From positions 33,292 to 97,291 of the forward strand of contig JBAYNW010000002.1 of NCBI GenBank assembly GCA_041678605.1: a stretch of 64,000 bases of DNA, in the 5' to 3' direction. Position numbers and translations under genes: made by a program. This document shows, one piece after another, positions 1 through 7,900 of this stretch; position 1 is the stretch's first letter, and every line of letters begins with the position of its first letter. Source of the stretch: JBAYNW01 sp041678605 (GTDB taxonomy: Bacteria; Cyanobacteriota; Vampirovibrionia; Gastranaerophilales; Gastranaerophilaceae). The notes under the pieces are model-generated. The model saw only the letters and a program-made list of their open reading frames with translations. It did not search any database and had not been told where the DNA came from.

Positions 1-20
1 TAATAAGCGGCATTTACTTA

Positions 21-425
21 ATGAAAATTGATGATTTGTTAAATCATGAAATCTTAGGAGGTACAGCCAAAAGAAAAAACTTAATTTATTCTCTGAAAGA
101 AGCTTGTGAAATTTATTGGTCTTATGGAATATATGAAATATATGTAAACGGTAGTTTTGCGACAATAAAGGAATATCCCAACGATATTGACGGATATTTG
201 CGAGTTGATGTTAAAAGTGAAAGTTTTATAAAGTTAACATCCAGCGGAAACATTTGGGGACAACTTCAATCAATAGGCACATATAAATTACCAATGTGGC
301 ATAAATACAAAATCGAATTTTATGTAGAAAATAAATATGAACAATTTCATAATTTCTTTACCCATTCAAAAGATGGCATTGAAAGAGGAATTATAAAACT
401 AATTAAAGGAGGTCAAAATGATTAA
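21..425 (+). CDS. Nucleotidyltransferase-like protein, probable toxin of a TA pair
   Basis: A 134-residue protein with a GSF stretch at residues 44-46 followed by a PNDID stretch at 53-57. This resembles the GS-x-n-D-x-D active site of minimal nucleotidyltransferases (MNT/DUF6932-like). In that family the two Asp residues would bind metal. It overlaps the downstream HTH gene by 8 bases, so the two are translationally coupled, and the HTH gene's ribosome binding site (AAAGGAGG) lies inside this gene. A small NTase next to an HTH protein is typical of toxin-antitoxin modules. The toxin role is inferred from motif and context only. The ATG at 21 is the only reasonable start. Confidence 0.6.
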   Translation: MKIDDLLNHEILGGTAKRKNLIYSLKEACEIYWSYGIYEIYVNGSFATIKEYPNDIDGYLRVDVKSESFIKLTSSGNIWGQLQSIGTYKLPMWHKYKIEFYVENKYEQFHNFFTHSKDGIERGIIKLIKGGQND

Positions 426-813
426 ATCTGAACACCAAAAAAATATAACATTAAAACGCATCAAAGAATTTAAAAAACATCTAAATGATCTCGATGAGTG
501 GTCTTCAGGTAGTGTTAATTCCATAATCGGACAATTAGAGCAAGAGCTTGAAGAATATGAAAGATTAAAAAAAGGCGAGTATACTTTGCCCAAAAACATT
601 CCTTTTGGCGAATTATTAAAATGCATTGCCAAAGTAAGAATATCAAAAGGTTTGTCTCAACAAGATTTGGCCAATCTTTTGGGATTAACTAAACAGCAAA
701 TTAATAGGTACGAAGAATATGATTACCAAAATGTTTCATTATCAAAAATAAATGAAATATTAGAGGTTTTAGGTTTAACTGTTAGCTTGGAACATTTCAA
801 AAAAGCCGCATAG
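418..813 (+). CDS. XRE-family HTH protein, probable antitoxin/repressor
   Basis: A 131-residue protein. Residues 1-60 are charged and probably helical, with an E-rich coiled-coil-like segment. Residues 62-125 form a Cro/C1-type helix-turn-helix (LSQQDLANLLGLTKQQINRYE). The start ATG overlaps the end of the NTase-like gene and sits 4 bases after an AAAGGAGG ribosome binding site. By analogy with known modules it would neutralise the upstream protein and repress the operon. A hairpin terminator follows directly. The HTH assignment is solid; the antitoxin role is inferred from gene order. Confidence 0.7.
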   Translation: MIKSEHQKNITLKRIKEFKKHLNDLDEWSSGSVNSIIGQLEQELEEYERLKKGEYTLPKNIPFGELLKCIAKVRISKGLSQQDLANLLGLTKQQINRYEEYDYQNVSLSKINEILEVLGLTVSLEHFKKAA

Positions 814-842
814 ACAAAGGGGCAAAAGAAATCGGCTTTTTT
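799..842 (+). terminator. Rho-independent terminator of the TA pair
   Basis: AAAAAAGCCG (799-808) is complementary to CGGCTTTTTT (833-842), giving a 10-bp stem with the T-run as its right arm. The loop contains the stop codon of the HTH gene. The T-tract touches the -35 box of the next promoter. Confidence 0.65.
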
Positions 843-871
843 TGACTTATGCCCAAATCTCGTGGTATAAT
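842..871 (+). promoter_or_regulatory. Sigma-70-type promoter for a leaderless histidine kinase mRNA
   Basis: TTGACT (842-847), an 18-base spacer, then TATAAT (866-871). The ATG at 878 begins six bases after the -10 box, where transcription should start, so the mRNA would have no 5' leader. There is no ribosome binding site before this ATG. Confidence 0.8.
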
Positions 872-877
872 CTCACT

Positions 878-2734
878 ATGAACAGTAAAATCAGTTTGAC
901 TACACAAAATCGTTTAATATTATTCGGGCTTATTTCAAGCACTTTGCTTATTGTTGGAATTGCCCTGTTTGCGAGCGTCAGCATCCAAAGTAAATTGAAC
1001 GAGGGTTATCAGAACTTCGGGAAAATTATTTCTAAAACACTTGCAATCGAGAGTACCGATGTTATCAAAGATATTCCGGAGTTTGAAAAATATGACAAAC
1101 TAAAATATCATTCCCAGTCTATTCTTAACAGCAACGACGACATTGCGTTTATTGAATTTACGGACAGCAAGGGAAACATAATTTATTCAAGCAAAGAGGA
1201 TTATTCTCGTCAGGCCAGAGGCTCAAAAATTGCAGTAAGTTCTCCGATGATTGTAAAAAAACTCGGAAAATCCTATTCAATCGGCTCGGTTATGGTCGGG
1301 CTTTCGGGGAATATTATCAACCAGATTTCTTCTACCACAAGAGCATCTTTATTGTTTGTTTTCGTAGTTGCATGGGCAGTTTTTGCCCTGGTAATCCTAA
1401 TAAACACTTACCTAATAACAAGGGAACTGAGAATTTTGCACCATGGAGTCAGAAAAATTTCTACGGGCGAATTCGGATATAAAATTCAGGGCAAAGGCGT
1501 CAGCTCGGAAGTCCGTGAACTTTTTGACGCATTTAACGACATGTCAAACCGTTTGCACCTGTACGAGGAACAAAATGTCGAGCAGCTGACCTTAGAAAAG
1601 AACAAACTTGAGGCCGTTTTGATGAGTATTGCAAACGGGGTCGTTGTTTGCGATAATTTTGACAATGTTGTTTTGGTTAATAATCAGGCACAAAGGCTTT
1701 TGGAAGTTAACGAAAGTGAAATTTTAAACACAAAAATTCAGCTCTACTGCGATTCTGACGGGGAACTCTGCTTTAAGGAAAAAATCGAACAATTTAAAGA
1801 TACTCCGCTTGATATTATGGAAAATAAACCGCTTGATTTTAATATCAAAGTCGATAAAAGGATTATAAAAGCTGTCATATCTCCAATGTTTTCGAGGAAT
1901 AAGGATTACGTCGGCTACATTATTGTGCTGATTGATGTCACCAGAGAAACCGAGATGGACAAAATCAGAGGACATTTTATTTCAAATGTTTCTCACGAAC
2001 TTAGAACTCCCGTAACTGTTTTGAGAAGCTACATTGACACTTTGTACAACTTCGGGAACGAGTTTGATTTTAATACCCAAAAGGAATTTATCGGCGTGAT
2101 GAATCAGGAAATAATTCGCCTAAATCGGCTTGTAAACGATATTTTGGACTTTTCAAGGCTTGATTCCAGTAACATTAAGCTTGAAAAGAAAAACGGAAAC
2201 ATAGCTGCTTTAATAGAAAATTGCGTAAATTCTATGCAGGTTTTAGCCCGAGAACGCAATTTAACTTTCTCAATTATGAAAGAACCCGACCTGCCGGAGG
2301 TAACGTTTAACGAGGGAAGTATTGAACGTGCGTTGAAAAATATTTTATCCAATGCTATTAAATATTCGCCTGATGACGGAAGGATTAAGATAAGAGCCGA
2401 AAGGTCAAGAATGGGCGATTTTGTAGAAATAAGCGTCGAAGATCAGGGTCCAGGAATATCGGAAGAACATCAAAGAAGGATTTTTGAAAGATTTTTCAGA
2501 ATTGAAAACGACACCCATACTATTAAGGGTACTGGGCTGGGGCTTCATCTGGTCAGAGTTGCTGTTGAAAAACACCATCAGGGCCAAGTTTTTGTTCAGT
2601 CAAAATTAGGAGAAGGTTCTACTTTCGGGTTCAGATTGCCGATAAATCCCCCCGCGGAAGAGGAAAACAGCAGACCGCCGGAAGAGGACATTGAGTACCC
2701 GCCAATTGCCCAAAATAATGAGGAACAAGATTAA
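878..2734 (+). CDS. Membrane sensor histidine kinase (PhoR/VicK-like)
   Basis: A 618-residue kinase. The order is: TM1 (about 9-32), an extracytoplasmic sensor segment, TM2 (about 158-182), HAMP, a PAS domain (about 240-350), a HisKA domain with phospho-acceptor H373 in SNVSHELRTP, then HATPase_c with DQGPGIS and GTGLGLHLV boxes. It would autophosphorylate on His and pass phosphate to a response regulator. No regulator gene is adjacent, so its partner is elsewhere. The C-terminus is Pro/Glu-rich. A TTG at 842 would extend the frame, but it lies in the -35 box, so ATG 878 is chosen. Confidence 0.92.
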   Translation: MNSKISLTTQNRLILFGLISSTLLIVGIALFASVSIQSKLNEGYQNFGKIISKTLAIESTDVIKDIPEFEKYDKLKYHSQSILNSNDDIAFIEFTDSKGNIIYSSKEDYSRQARGSKIAVSSPMIVKKLGKSYSIGSVMVGLSGNIINQISSTTRASLLFVFVVAWAVFALVILINTYLITRELRILHHGVRKISTGEFGYKIQGKGVSSEVRELFDAFNDMSNRLHLYEEQNVEQLTLEKNKLEAVLMSIANGVVVCDNFDNVVLVNNQAQRLLEVNESEILNTKIQLYCDSDGELCFKEKIEQFKDTPLDIMENKPLDFNIKVDKRIIKAVISPMFSRNKDYVGYIIVLIDVTRETEMDKIRGHFISNVSHELRTPVTVLRSYIDTLYNFGNEFDFNTQKEFIGVMNQEIIRLNRLVNDILDFSRLDSSNIKLEKKNGNIAALIENCVNSMQVLARERNLTFSIMKEPDLPEVTFNEGSIERALKNILSNAIKYSPDDGRIKIRAERSRMGDFVEISVEDQGPGISEEHQRRIFERFFRIENDTHTIKGTGLGLHLVRVAVEKHHQGQVFVQSKLGEGSTFGFRLPINPPAEEENSRPPEEDIEYPPIAQNNEEQD

Positions 2735-2753
2735 AAAAGGTTAAAGGTTGGCA

Positions 2754-2771
2754 ATTTTGCTAAAGCAAAAT
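2754..2771. terminator. Small AT-rich hairpin between convergent genes
   Basis: ATTTTGC-TAAA-GCAAAAT forms a perfect 7-bp stem between the convergent kinase and tsaD genes. It may act as a weak two-way terminator, but it lacks a clear T-run. Confidence 0.35.
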
Positions 2772-2792
2772 CGTTCATCCTTCCTACTCACT

Positions 2793-3896
2793 TTACCGCT
2801 TGACCCTTGAAAAGACCTCGACGTCCACATCGTCAAACGTGTTTGCGGAAAAATAGGCACAAGATGCGACCATAGCCGCATTGTCCGTGCAGTATTTCAT
2901 CTGCGGGGCGTTGACTTTGTAACCACCGTTTTCATTTTTTTTCAGTTCAAAAAACTTTCTTCTAATCTCAGAATTTGCCGCAACGCCCCCTGCCAAAACA
3001 ATCTGTTTATAGCCCGTTTCCTCAAGTGCGGATTTAACCTTCTTCAAAAGAGTTTCCGAAACTGTTTCCTGAAAGCTTGCACAGAGGTCAACAAGCTTGG
3101 GTTGAATAGTTGTTATATTAAACCTTTCAACCTTTCGACCTTTCGACTTTTCAACTTCTTCAAGTTTTTGTACCAGTCTTAAAACAGCGGTTTTCAATCC
3201 GCTAAAGCTGAAATCATACCCGCCGACCTTACTTATAGGCAGCTTAAACGCAAATTTATTCCCCTCTTTGGCCAATTTGTCAAGCAAAGGCCCGCCCGGA
3301 TAAGGCAGCCCAATGAGCCTTGCAACTTTGTCATAAGCCTCACCGACAGCATCGTCAAGGGTTTCACCGATAATTCTCTGTTCAGAATGTGATTTGACTT
3401 CAATAATTTGTGTATGCCCGCCGCTTATCAACAGTGCAATGAAAGGCGGTTTCAGGTCCGTATCAATATAATTGGCACACACATGTGCATTCAGGTGATT
3501 AACCCCGATGAAAGGCTTGTCATATACCAATGCAAGAGTTTTCGCAGCATTAAGCCCGACTAAAAGCGAACCTACAAGTCCGGGGCCGACTGTTCCGGCA
3601 AAAGCTGTAATATTCTCGGGCTTTAATCCGGCTTGCCCAAAAGCCTCTTCAATAACAATATTTATAGCTTCGAGGTGTTCTCTGGCTGCGATTTCGGGAA
3701 TAACCCCGCCATATTTTTCGTGGGTCTTAATCTGAGAGGCAACCACGTTTGACAGAACTTCACGACCGTTTTTCACAATCGCACAGGCAGTTTCGTCACA
3801 ACTTGACTCGATTGCCATTATATAATTGTCATATCCGGAATCTTCTCCGATTTTAACGGATTTTTGGCTAAATAGTGTCTTTTTTTCGCTGTTCAT
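2793..3896 (-). CDS. tsaD: tRNA N6-threonylcarbamoyladenosine transferase TsaD
   Basis: A 367-residue protein of the TsaD/Kae1/Gcp family, which transfers threonylcarbamoyl from TC-AMP to A37 of ANN-decoding tRNAs together with TsaB and TsaE. The core begins at residue 27 (MAIESSCDETACA). The iron-binding NHLNAH motif is at 133-138 (H134, H138) and a nucleotide-binding SGGHT motif at 158-162. ATG 3896 is preferred because a TACAAT box lies six bases upstream. Residues about 249-260 (SKGRKVERFN) are encoded by a simple repeat resembling the intergenic GTTGAAAGG repeats, giving a family-atypical basic insertion. Confidence 0.96.
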   Translation of the reverse strand: MNSEKKTLFSQKSVKIGEDSGYDNYIMAIESSCDETACAIVKNGREVLSNVVASQIKTHEKYGGVIPEIAAREHLEAINIVIEEAFGQAGLKPENITAFAGTVGPGLVGSLLVGLNAAKTLALVYDKPFIGVNHLNAHVCANYIDTDLKPPFIALLISGGHTQIIEVKSHSEQRIIGETLDDAVGEAYDKVARLIGLPYPGGPLLDKLAKEGNKFAFKLPISKVGGYDFSFSGLKTAVLRLVQKLEEVEKSKGRKVERFNITTIQPKLVDLCASFQETVSETLLKKVKSALEETGYKQIVLAGGVAANSEIRRKFFELKKNENGGYKVNAPQMKYCTDNAAMVASCAYFSANTFDDVDVEVFSRVKR

Positions 3897-3902
3897 AGTA
3901 AT

Positions 3903-3908
3903 ATTGTA
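3903..3908 (-). promoter_or_regulatory. -10 box of a leaderless tsaD promoter
   Basis: TACAAT on the minus strand ends six bases before the tsaD ATG at 3896. No good -35 box is seen. The same -10/N6/ATG layout recurs elsewhere in the window. Confidence 0.6.
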
Positions 3909-4014
3909 CAATAAATAAAAATTAAAGAGTTTGAAAGGTGACTAGATTATAATGTGAACTGTTTCGCATAACCATTCACCTGTTCACCTGTTAAGCTATT
4001 CAACTAAGGAACGA

Positions 4015-5313
4015 ATGAACTTTATAGATAAATCAAAAATTAAAATAATTTCAGGCTATGGCGGAAACGGCATGGTGGCGTGGCGTAGAGAAAAATATGT
4101 TGACAAAGGCGGACCTGCGGGCGGGGACGGCGGAGACGGCGGAGATGTTTATTTCATCGCAAACGAAAACATGTCAACCTTGATGGATTTTAAGTACAAA
4201 TCGGTTTTCAAAGGCGAAAGCGGTGTTAACGGCAGAAGCAAAAGCCAACACGGACGCTGCGGGAAAGATTTATACATAAAAGTTCCCGTGGGAACTATGA
4301 TAAGAGATTTAAGAACAGGAAATATAATCGGTGATTTGGTTAACCACGGTGACACAATCCTTGTGGCAAAAGGCGGCAGGGGCGGCCGTGGAAACGCACG
4401 TTTCGCAACGGCACAAAAACGTGCCCCGCAGTTTTGCGAACCCGGTGAACCTTCAATCGAAAGAGATTTGGAACTGGAACTGAAATTAATCGCAGACGTC
4501 GGGCTTTTGGGAATGCCAAACGCCGGAAAGTCGACATTTATAAGCGTGATTAGCTCCGCCAAGCCAAAAATTGCAGATTACCCTTTCACAACGCTTGTTC
4601 CTCATTTAGGCGTCGTGACGAAACCTTCGGGTGACGGATTTGTCGTTGCAGATATTCCGGGGTTAATAGAAGGTGCAAGCGAAGGTGTCGGGCTGGGTCA
4701 TGAATTTCTCAGACACGTCGAAAGATGCCGTTTTTTGGTACATATTGTTGACTTGACACAAAGCAATCCTATGGAAAATTACAAAAAAATTAATAGCGAA
4801 TTAAAAAAACATTCACAAAGACTTGCCGATTTATATCAAATCGTTGCATTGAATAAAATCGACGCTATTACCGCCGAAGAAAAGCAAAAGTATTTAAAAG
4901 AGTTCAAAAAAGTTTCCGATGATGTGTTTGCGATTTCGGCCGTTACCGGCGAAAATGTTGAGGATTTGAAGAATTTTATCGCCCAAAAAGTCGATGAAAT
5001 TCCAAAACCGAAATTTGATGTTGACGTAAAAGAAGATTTGGACGCCTATAATAACGACGACAGTTCATTTGAGGTTATAAGAACCGACAAAGATTCTTTC
5101 GTGGTATTGGGCGGAAAAATAAAACGTCTGGCTCAGGTAACGGATGCAAGAAATCTTGAGCAGGTTATCAGATTGCAAAATATTTTGACGAATATGGGCG
5201 TTTTTGAATCGCTCAAAAAACTCGGGATAAAAGACGGCGACACGGTCGTCGTCGAACACCTTGAATTTACCCACTACGAAGAAACCTTATGGAATGAAGG
5301 TAAAGGCTACTAG
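4015..5313 (+). CDS. obgE: GTPase Obg
   Basis: A 432-residue essential GTPase linked to 50S ribosome maturation and the stringent response. The Gly-rich Obg fold occupies residues 1-158 (GYGGNGMVAWRREK; GGPAGGDGG). The G domain follows, with G1 GMPNAGKST near residue 165, switch/G2 TTLVPHLG, G3 DIPGLIEGA and G4 NKID. A C-terminal OCT domain comes last. Length is normal for the family. The start has a ribosome binding site (AAGGA). The leader contains short repeats (TTCACCTG) and a TATAAT at 3948-3953 that is a plausible -10. Confidence 0.97.
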   Translation: MNFIDKSKIKIISGYGGNGMVAWRREKYVDKGGPAGGDGGDGGDVYFIANENMSTLMDFKYKSVFKGESGVNGRSKSQHGRCGKDLYIKVPVGTMIRDLRTGNIIGDLVNHGDTILVAKGGRGGRGNARFATAQKRAPQFCEPGEPSIERDLELELKLIADVGLLGMPNAGKSTFISVISSAKPKIADYPFTTLVPHLGVVTKPSGDGFVVADIPGLIEGASEGVGLGHEFLRHVERCRFLVHIVDLTQSNPMENYKKINSELKKHSQRLADLYQIVALNKIDAITAEEKQKYLKEFKKVSDDVFAISAVTGENVEDLKNFIAQKVDEIPKPKFDVDVKEDLDAYNNDDSSFEVIRTDKDSFVVLGGKIKRLAQVTDARNLEQVIRLQNILTNMGVFESLKKLGIKDGDTVVVEHLEFTHYEETLWNEGKGY

Positions 5314-5379
5314 GGGGAAATGATAACATATAGGGTTACATTAATTTTAATTAAAAAATAATAACTGGAATACTGATTT

Positions 5380-6270
5380 ATGAAAAAATATGCCATTCTA
5401 AATATGTTGAACGATATTCAATTAACACCACCATTAAACTCTTTTAAGTTAAATAATTTTATTATTTGTGATAATGAATACCTTAAAAATGTTTATCCTT
5501 CACTTGGGAAAAATGGTTTTAATGATGATTACAAATATTTAATTTATGAAACTAATGAAAATATAAAAAGTAAATCTTTTGAAAATAAATTTACTAATAT
5601 AATTAATGATTTTATAAATATTTTTTTGTATTTTAATGCAAAAAAAATCTATAGTAAAAGCGTATATGGTTCTTTTTTCAAAAGACATCAAAATGAAGAA
5701 TTACATTTTAGTTACACAGATATTAGTTTTTCTAGTAAAATCGAATCTTACAGTATAAAAAATCATAAATATAAAATTGATGAAAAAATTTTCAAAGCAA
5801 AAGGAAATAATAAAAAATTGTTTAATTATATAGAAAACGAACCCCCAACGGAGATTGAAAGAAAAATAAAACTGGCTGTAAGTTGGATTGGACAATCCTT
5901 AGAGAAAGCGAATTTGGACGAAGCATATATGGAATTATGTATTGCCCTAGAAACACTATTGAGTGGGTACAACAGCCCCATGGAAAGAGGTACTGCATAT
6001 CAACTAAGAGAATATGGAGCCTTTTTAGCTACAAAAAATAAAAACAAAAGAGTTTCTATATATAATGACCTAAAAATTTTATATAACATTAGATGTACAA
6101 TTTCACATAGTGGAATAGCTAAAAAGTTAACAACAAAAGAATATTATCGGTTACTTAAAATATTAAAAGCTATTATAAACGAATTATTTATTCTTCTTGA
6201 GACAAAAAATATTACTACCCATAAAAAATTACAAGATTATATTGATGAAATAAAATTTGAAAATAAATAA
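5380..6270 (+). CDS. HEPN-domain protein (ApeA-like C-terminus)
   Basis: A 296-residue protein. The N-terminal half is not recognised. The C-terminal half (about 165-290) is helical and resembles the Apea-like HEPN family, with an R-x4-H motif, R238 to H243 (RCTISH), followed by SG. HEPN proteins with this motif are often metal-independent RNases in defence or toxin systems. The gene is markedly more AT-rich than obgE upstream and is followed by repeat DNA, so it looks acquired. No partner gene is adjacent. Nuclease activity and a defence role are inferences. Confidence 0.65.
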   Translation: MKKYAILNMLNDIQLTPPLNSFKLNNFIICDNEYLKNVYPSLGKNGFNDDYKYLIYETNENIKSKSFENKFTNIINDFINIFLYFNAKKIYSKSVYGSFFKRHQNEELHFSYTDISFSSKIESYSIKNHKYKIDEKIFKAKGNNKKLFNYIENEPPTEIERKIKLAVSWIGQSLEKANLDEAYMELCIALETLLSGYNSPMERGTAYQLREYGAFLATKNKNKRVSIYNDLKILYNIRCTISHSGIAKKLTTKEYYRLLKILKAIINELFILLETKNITTHKKLQDYIDEIKFENK

Positions 6271-6312
6271 CTTACTCCCTCTTTCTGAAGTTTGTGGGTT
6301 ACCTAACCCACC

Positions 6313-6386
6313 TTTTGGATTGCTTCGGGGGTGAATATAATTACCTTTTTACATAATCCTTCATTTTTATCCCCCTCGCAACGACG
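6313..6386. repeat. 74-bp dispersed repeat, copy 1
   Basis: Nearly identical, with one visible substitution, to 7819-7892. The two copies flank the HTH/prepilin cassette in the same orientation. It starts TTTTGGATTGCTTCGGGGGT and ends CTCGCAACGACG. Confidence 0.85.
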
Positions 6387-6410
6387 CTTGCAGTCAGGCT
6401 TCCTAGCCTT

Positions 6411-6470
6411 GCGTCATTGCGAGACAAGGGTTTTTAGACTTAAAACAATTGAGGGAACGAAGCAATCTGT
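6411..6470. repeat. CATTGCGAG/GAAGCAATC palindromic repeat
   Basis: GTCATTGCGAG at the left and AACGAAGCAATC at the right match the dispersed family seen at 13501-13593 and 44631-44685. The reading frame across it (6331-6555) is a by-product of the repeat. Confidence 0.6.
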
Positions 6471-6585
6471 CCAACTTTATAGTCTGAAATATTTTCAAAA
6501 TGCATATTCCGAGGCTATTAGAGTTAGAATAAGTTCATTTAACAAGCATTTATAACTCTTGCATAATTCCTGTAATATGAGTCCG

Positions 6586-6792
6586 TTATTTTTCAATAAA
6601 TTCAAGTTTAAACCCGAGAATATCCGCAATTATATATGCCTCTTTCAAGGACAATTTTTCAAGCCGCAACCTGTGTGAAATTCTTTGGAATGTGTATTTC
6701 TCACCAGTTTTTTCTGTCATTAACTCGGCCAGCTTTGTTATTGTTACACACTTTTGTGCCAATAATGTTTTTATTTTATCTCTTATATGCAT
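6586..6792 (-). CDS. Small HTH protein, divergent partner of a prepilin gene
   Basis: A 68-residue XRE-like helix-turn-helix protein (TITKLAELMTEKTGEKYTFQ, then RISHRLR, then IIADILGF). It is transcribed away from the prepilin gene at 6911. A paralog of the same length in the same divergent arrangement lies at 25740-25946 but is broken by a stop codon. The mRNA looks leaderless: TATAAT at 6799-6804 (minus) is six bases before the ATG. A large palindrome lies in the shared intergenic region, so it may regulate the adjacent prepilin gene; that is inferred from layout. Confidence 0.75.
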   Translation of the reverse strand: MHIRDKIKTLLAQKCVTITKLAELMTEKTGEKYTFQRISHRLRLEKLSLKEAYIIADILGFKLEFIEK

Positions 6793-6798
6793 ATATCA

Positions 6799-6804
6799 AT
6801 TATA
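6799..6804 (-). promoter_or_regulatory. -10 box of the leaderless HTH gene
   Basis: TATAAT on the minus strand, six bases before ATG 6792. It lies close to the divergent -35 of the prepilin promoter at 6811. Confidence 0.7.
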
Positions 6805-6810
6805 TTTAAC

Positions 6811-6839
6811 TTGACAAAATCTGCATGATGGTTTATATT
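6811..6839 (+). promoter_or_regulatory. Strong prepilin promoter
   Basis: TTGACA (6811-6816), a 17-base spacer, then TATATT (6834-6839), a near-consensus sigma-70 promoter. Transcription would start within the palindrome that follows. Confidence 0.8.
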
Positions 6840-6878
6840 TTAATTAGTATTTGAATTAAATAATTCAAATACTAATTA
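6840..6878. promoter_or_regulatory. Perfect 19-bp inverted repeat, probable operator
   Basis: Two 19-base arms separated by about 2 bases, immediately after the -10 box of the prepilin promoter. It begins TTAATTAGTATTT, a 13-mer also found in the leader of the third prepilin gene (41527-41539). Its position at the transcription start suggests an operator or an mRNA hairpin. Confidence 0.65.
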
Positions 6879-6910
6879 AACAATTTACATAAGTAGAATT
6901 TGGTGGTTGA

Positions 6911-7660
6911 ATGAATAATGAGTTTAAACAACTGGATAGCAGAAAAGGATGGTGGGCTTCAACCCATAAAAAGGCGTTCACTCTAGCCGAAGTGCTGGTT
7001 ACACTGACCATTATCGGGGTTCTTGCGGCGTTGACACTACCTGTACTGATTGCTAACTCGCAAAAAGCCGTATATGTTGCAGGTGCAAGAAAAGCTTATT
7101 CTTTATGGAATCAGGCCTTAATCCAAATGGCCGCCGATGGCGGCTGTATAGGCGATTTAAGCTGCTTCTTCGACTCGGCCGATTTAAAAACCATGGGAGA
7201 TAAGATAGTTAAATATTTTAACGTGGCAAAAAACTGTGATACTACAACTTCAGGCTGTTTCTCAGATACGGTGGCACGAAATTTTGATGGTAGCGACATG
7301 GCAGGCGGATATGATGGTACCGGTTATTACAGGTTTATAACGGCAGATGGCATGTCTGTTATTCTTGCTACCCCTTCTTTGGGCTGTAGCGGTTCAGGCG
7401 GATATTTAACAAAAATGTGCATGCTATACTTTTATATCGATGTTAATGGACTTAAAAAACCTAATGCTTTTGGGCGTGATATATTTCGGTTTGCAATTGA
7501 CAATGATAACGGGCCTGCTTTATATCCTCTTGGCGGGGCTAAATACGTCCCTTGGAAAATTAATAAAGCTTGTGACGACGGATATAACGGCGGAACAGAC
7601 AAACATGGTTACTATTGCATCGGCCGTATCATCGACGAAGGCTGGCAGATGAATTACTAG
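6911..7660 (+). CDS. Type II/IV prepilin-like protein, paralog A
   Basis: A 249-residue prepilin. The leader ends in K-K-A, then the cleavage-site FTLAEVLVTLTIIGVLAALTLP with Phe+1 and Glu+5, forming the hydrophobic N-terminal helix. The C-terminal globular part is Cys-rich (C-IGDLSC, KNCDTTTSGC) and ends GWQMNY. It is closely similar to 24906-25631: the helix and flanking blocks are nearly identical while the central part (about 130-160) differs. Such proteins are pseudopilins or minor pilins. The ribosome binding site is GGTGG. No secretion machinery genes are nearby. Confidence 0.88.
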   Translation: MNNEFKQLDSRKGWWASTHKKAFTLAEVLVTLTIIGVLAALTLPVLIANSQKAVYVAGARKAYSLWNQALIQMAADGGCIGDLSCFFDSADLKTMGDKIVKYFNVAKNCDTTTSGCFSDTVARNFDGSDMAGGYDGTGYYRFITADGMSVILATPSLGCSGSGGYLTKMCMLYFYIDVNGLKKPNAFGRDIFRFAIDNDNGPALYPLGGAKYVPWKINKACDDGYNGGTDKHGYYCIGRIIDEGWQMNY

Positions 7661-7818
7661 CGGGGGAAATTGGGAATTGGTAATTGGGAATTGAGAACAG
7701 AACCGTTCGACCATTCAACTTATCGACTAAAAAAGGGAAACGGGAGAAGGGAAAAGCCCTCGGATAGTCGCTTCCCTTACATTTTATGTCGGCGGGATAG
7801 AGATAGGATTTGTATGTT

Positions 7819-7892
7819 TTTTGGATTGCTTCGGGGGTAAATATAATTACCTTTTTACATAATCCTTCATTTTTATCCCCCTCGCAACGACG
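7819..7892. repeat. 74-bp dispersed repeat, copy 2
   Basis: Second copy of the repeat at 6313-6386, in the same orientation. Its end lies 8 bases before a MITE-like element. The rest of 7661-7818 is tandem low-complexity DNA (GGGAATTGGTAATT-type and GGGAAACGGGAGAAGGG-type blocks) without a gene. Confidence 0.85.
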
Positions 7893-7900
7893 TAAAACAA

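Noticed and set aside
4149..4562. 137-codon frame antisense to obgE
   Set aside because: Shadow of a highly conserved gene; Pro/Leu-rich translation typical of the antisense of Gly-rich coding DNA.
5380..6270. Full ApeA anti-phage system
   Set aside because: Only the HEPN-like C-terminus and R-x4-H motif are visible; the rest does not match what I know of ApeA, so only HEPN-domain protein is claimed.
6331..6555. 74-codon open frame
   Set aside because: It lies wholly in dispersed repeats (74-bp repeat and CATTGCGAG repeat), has no ribosome binding site and encodes no recognisable protein.
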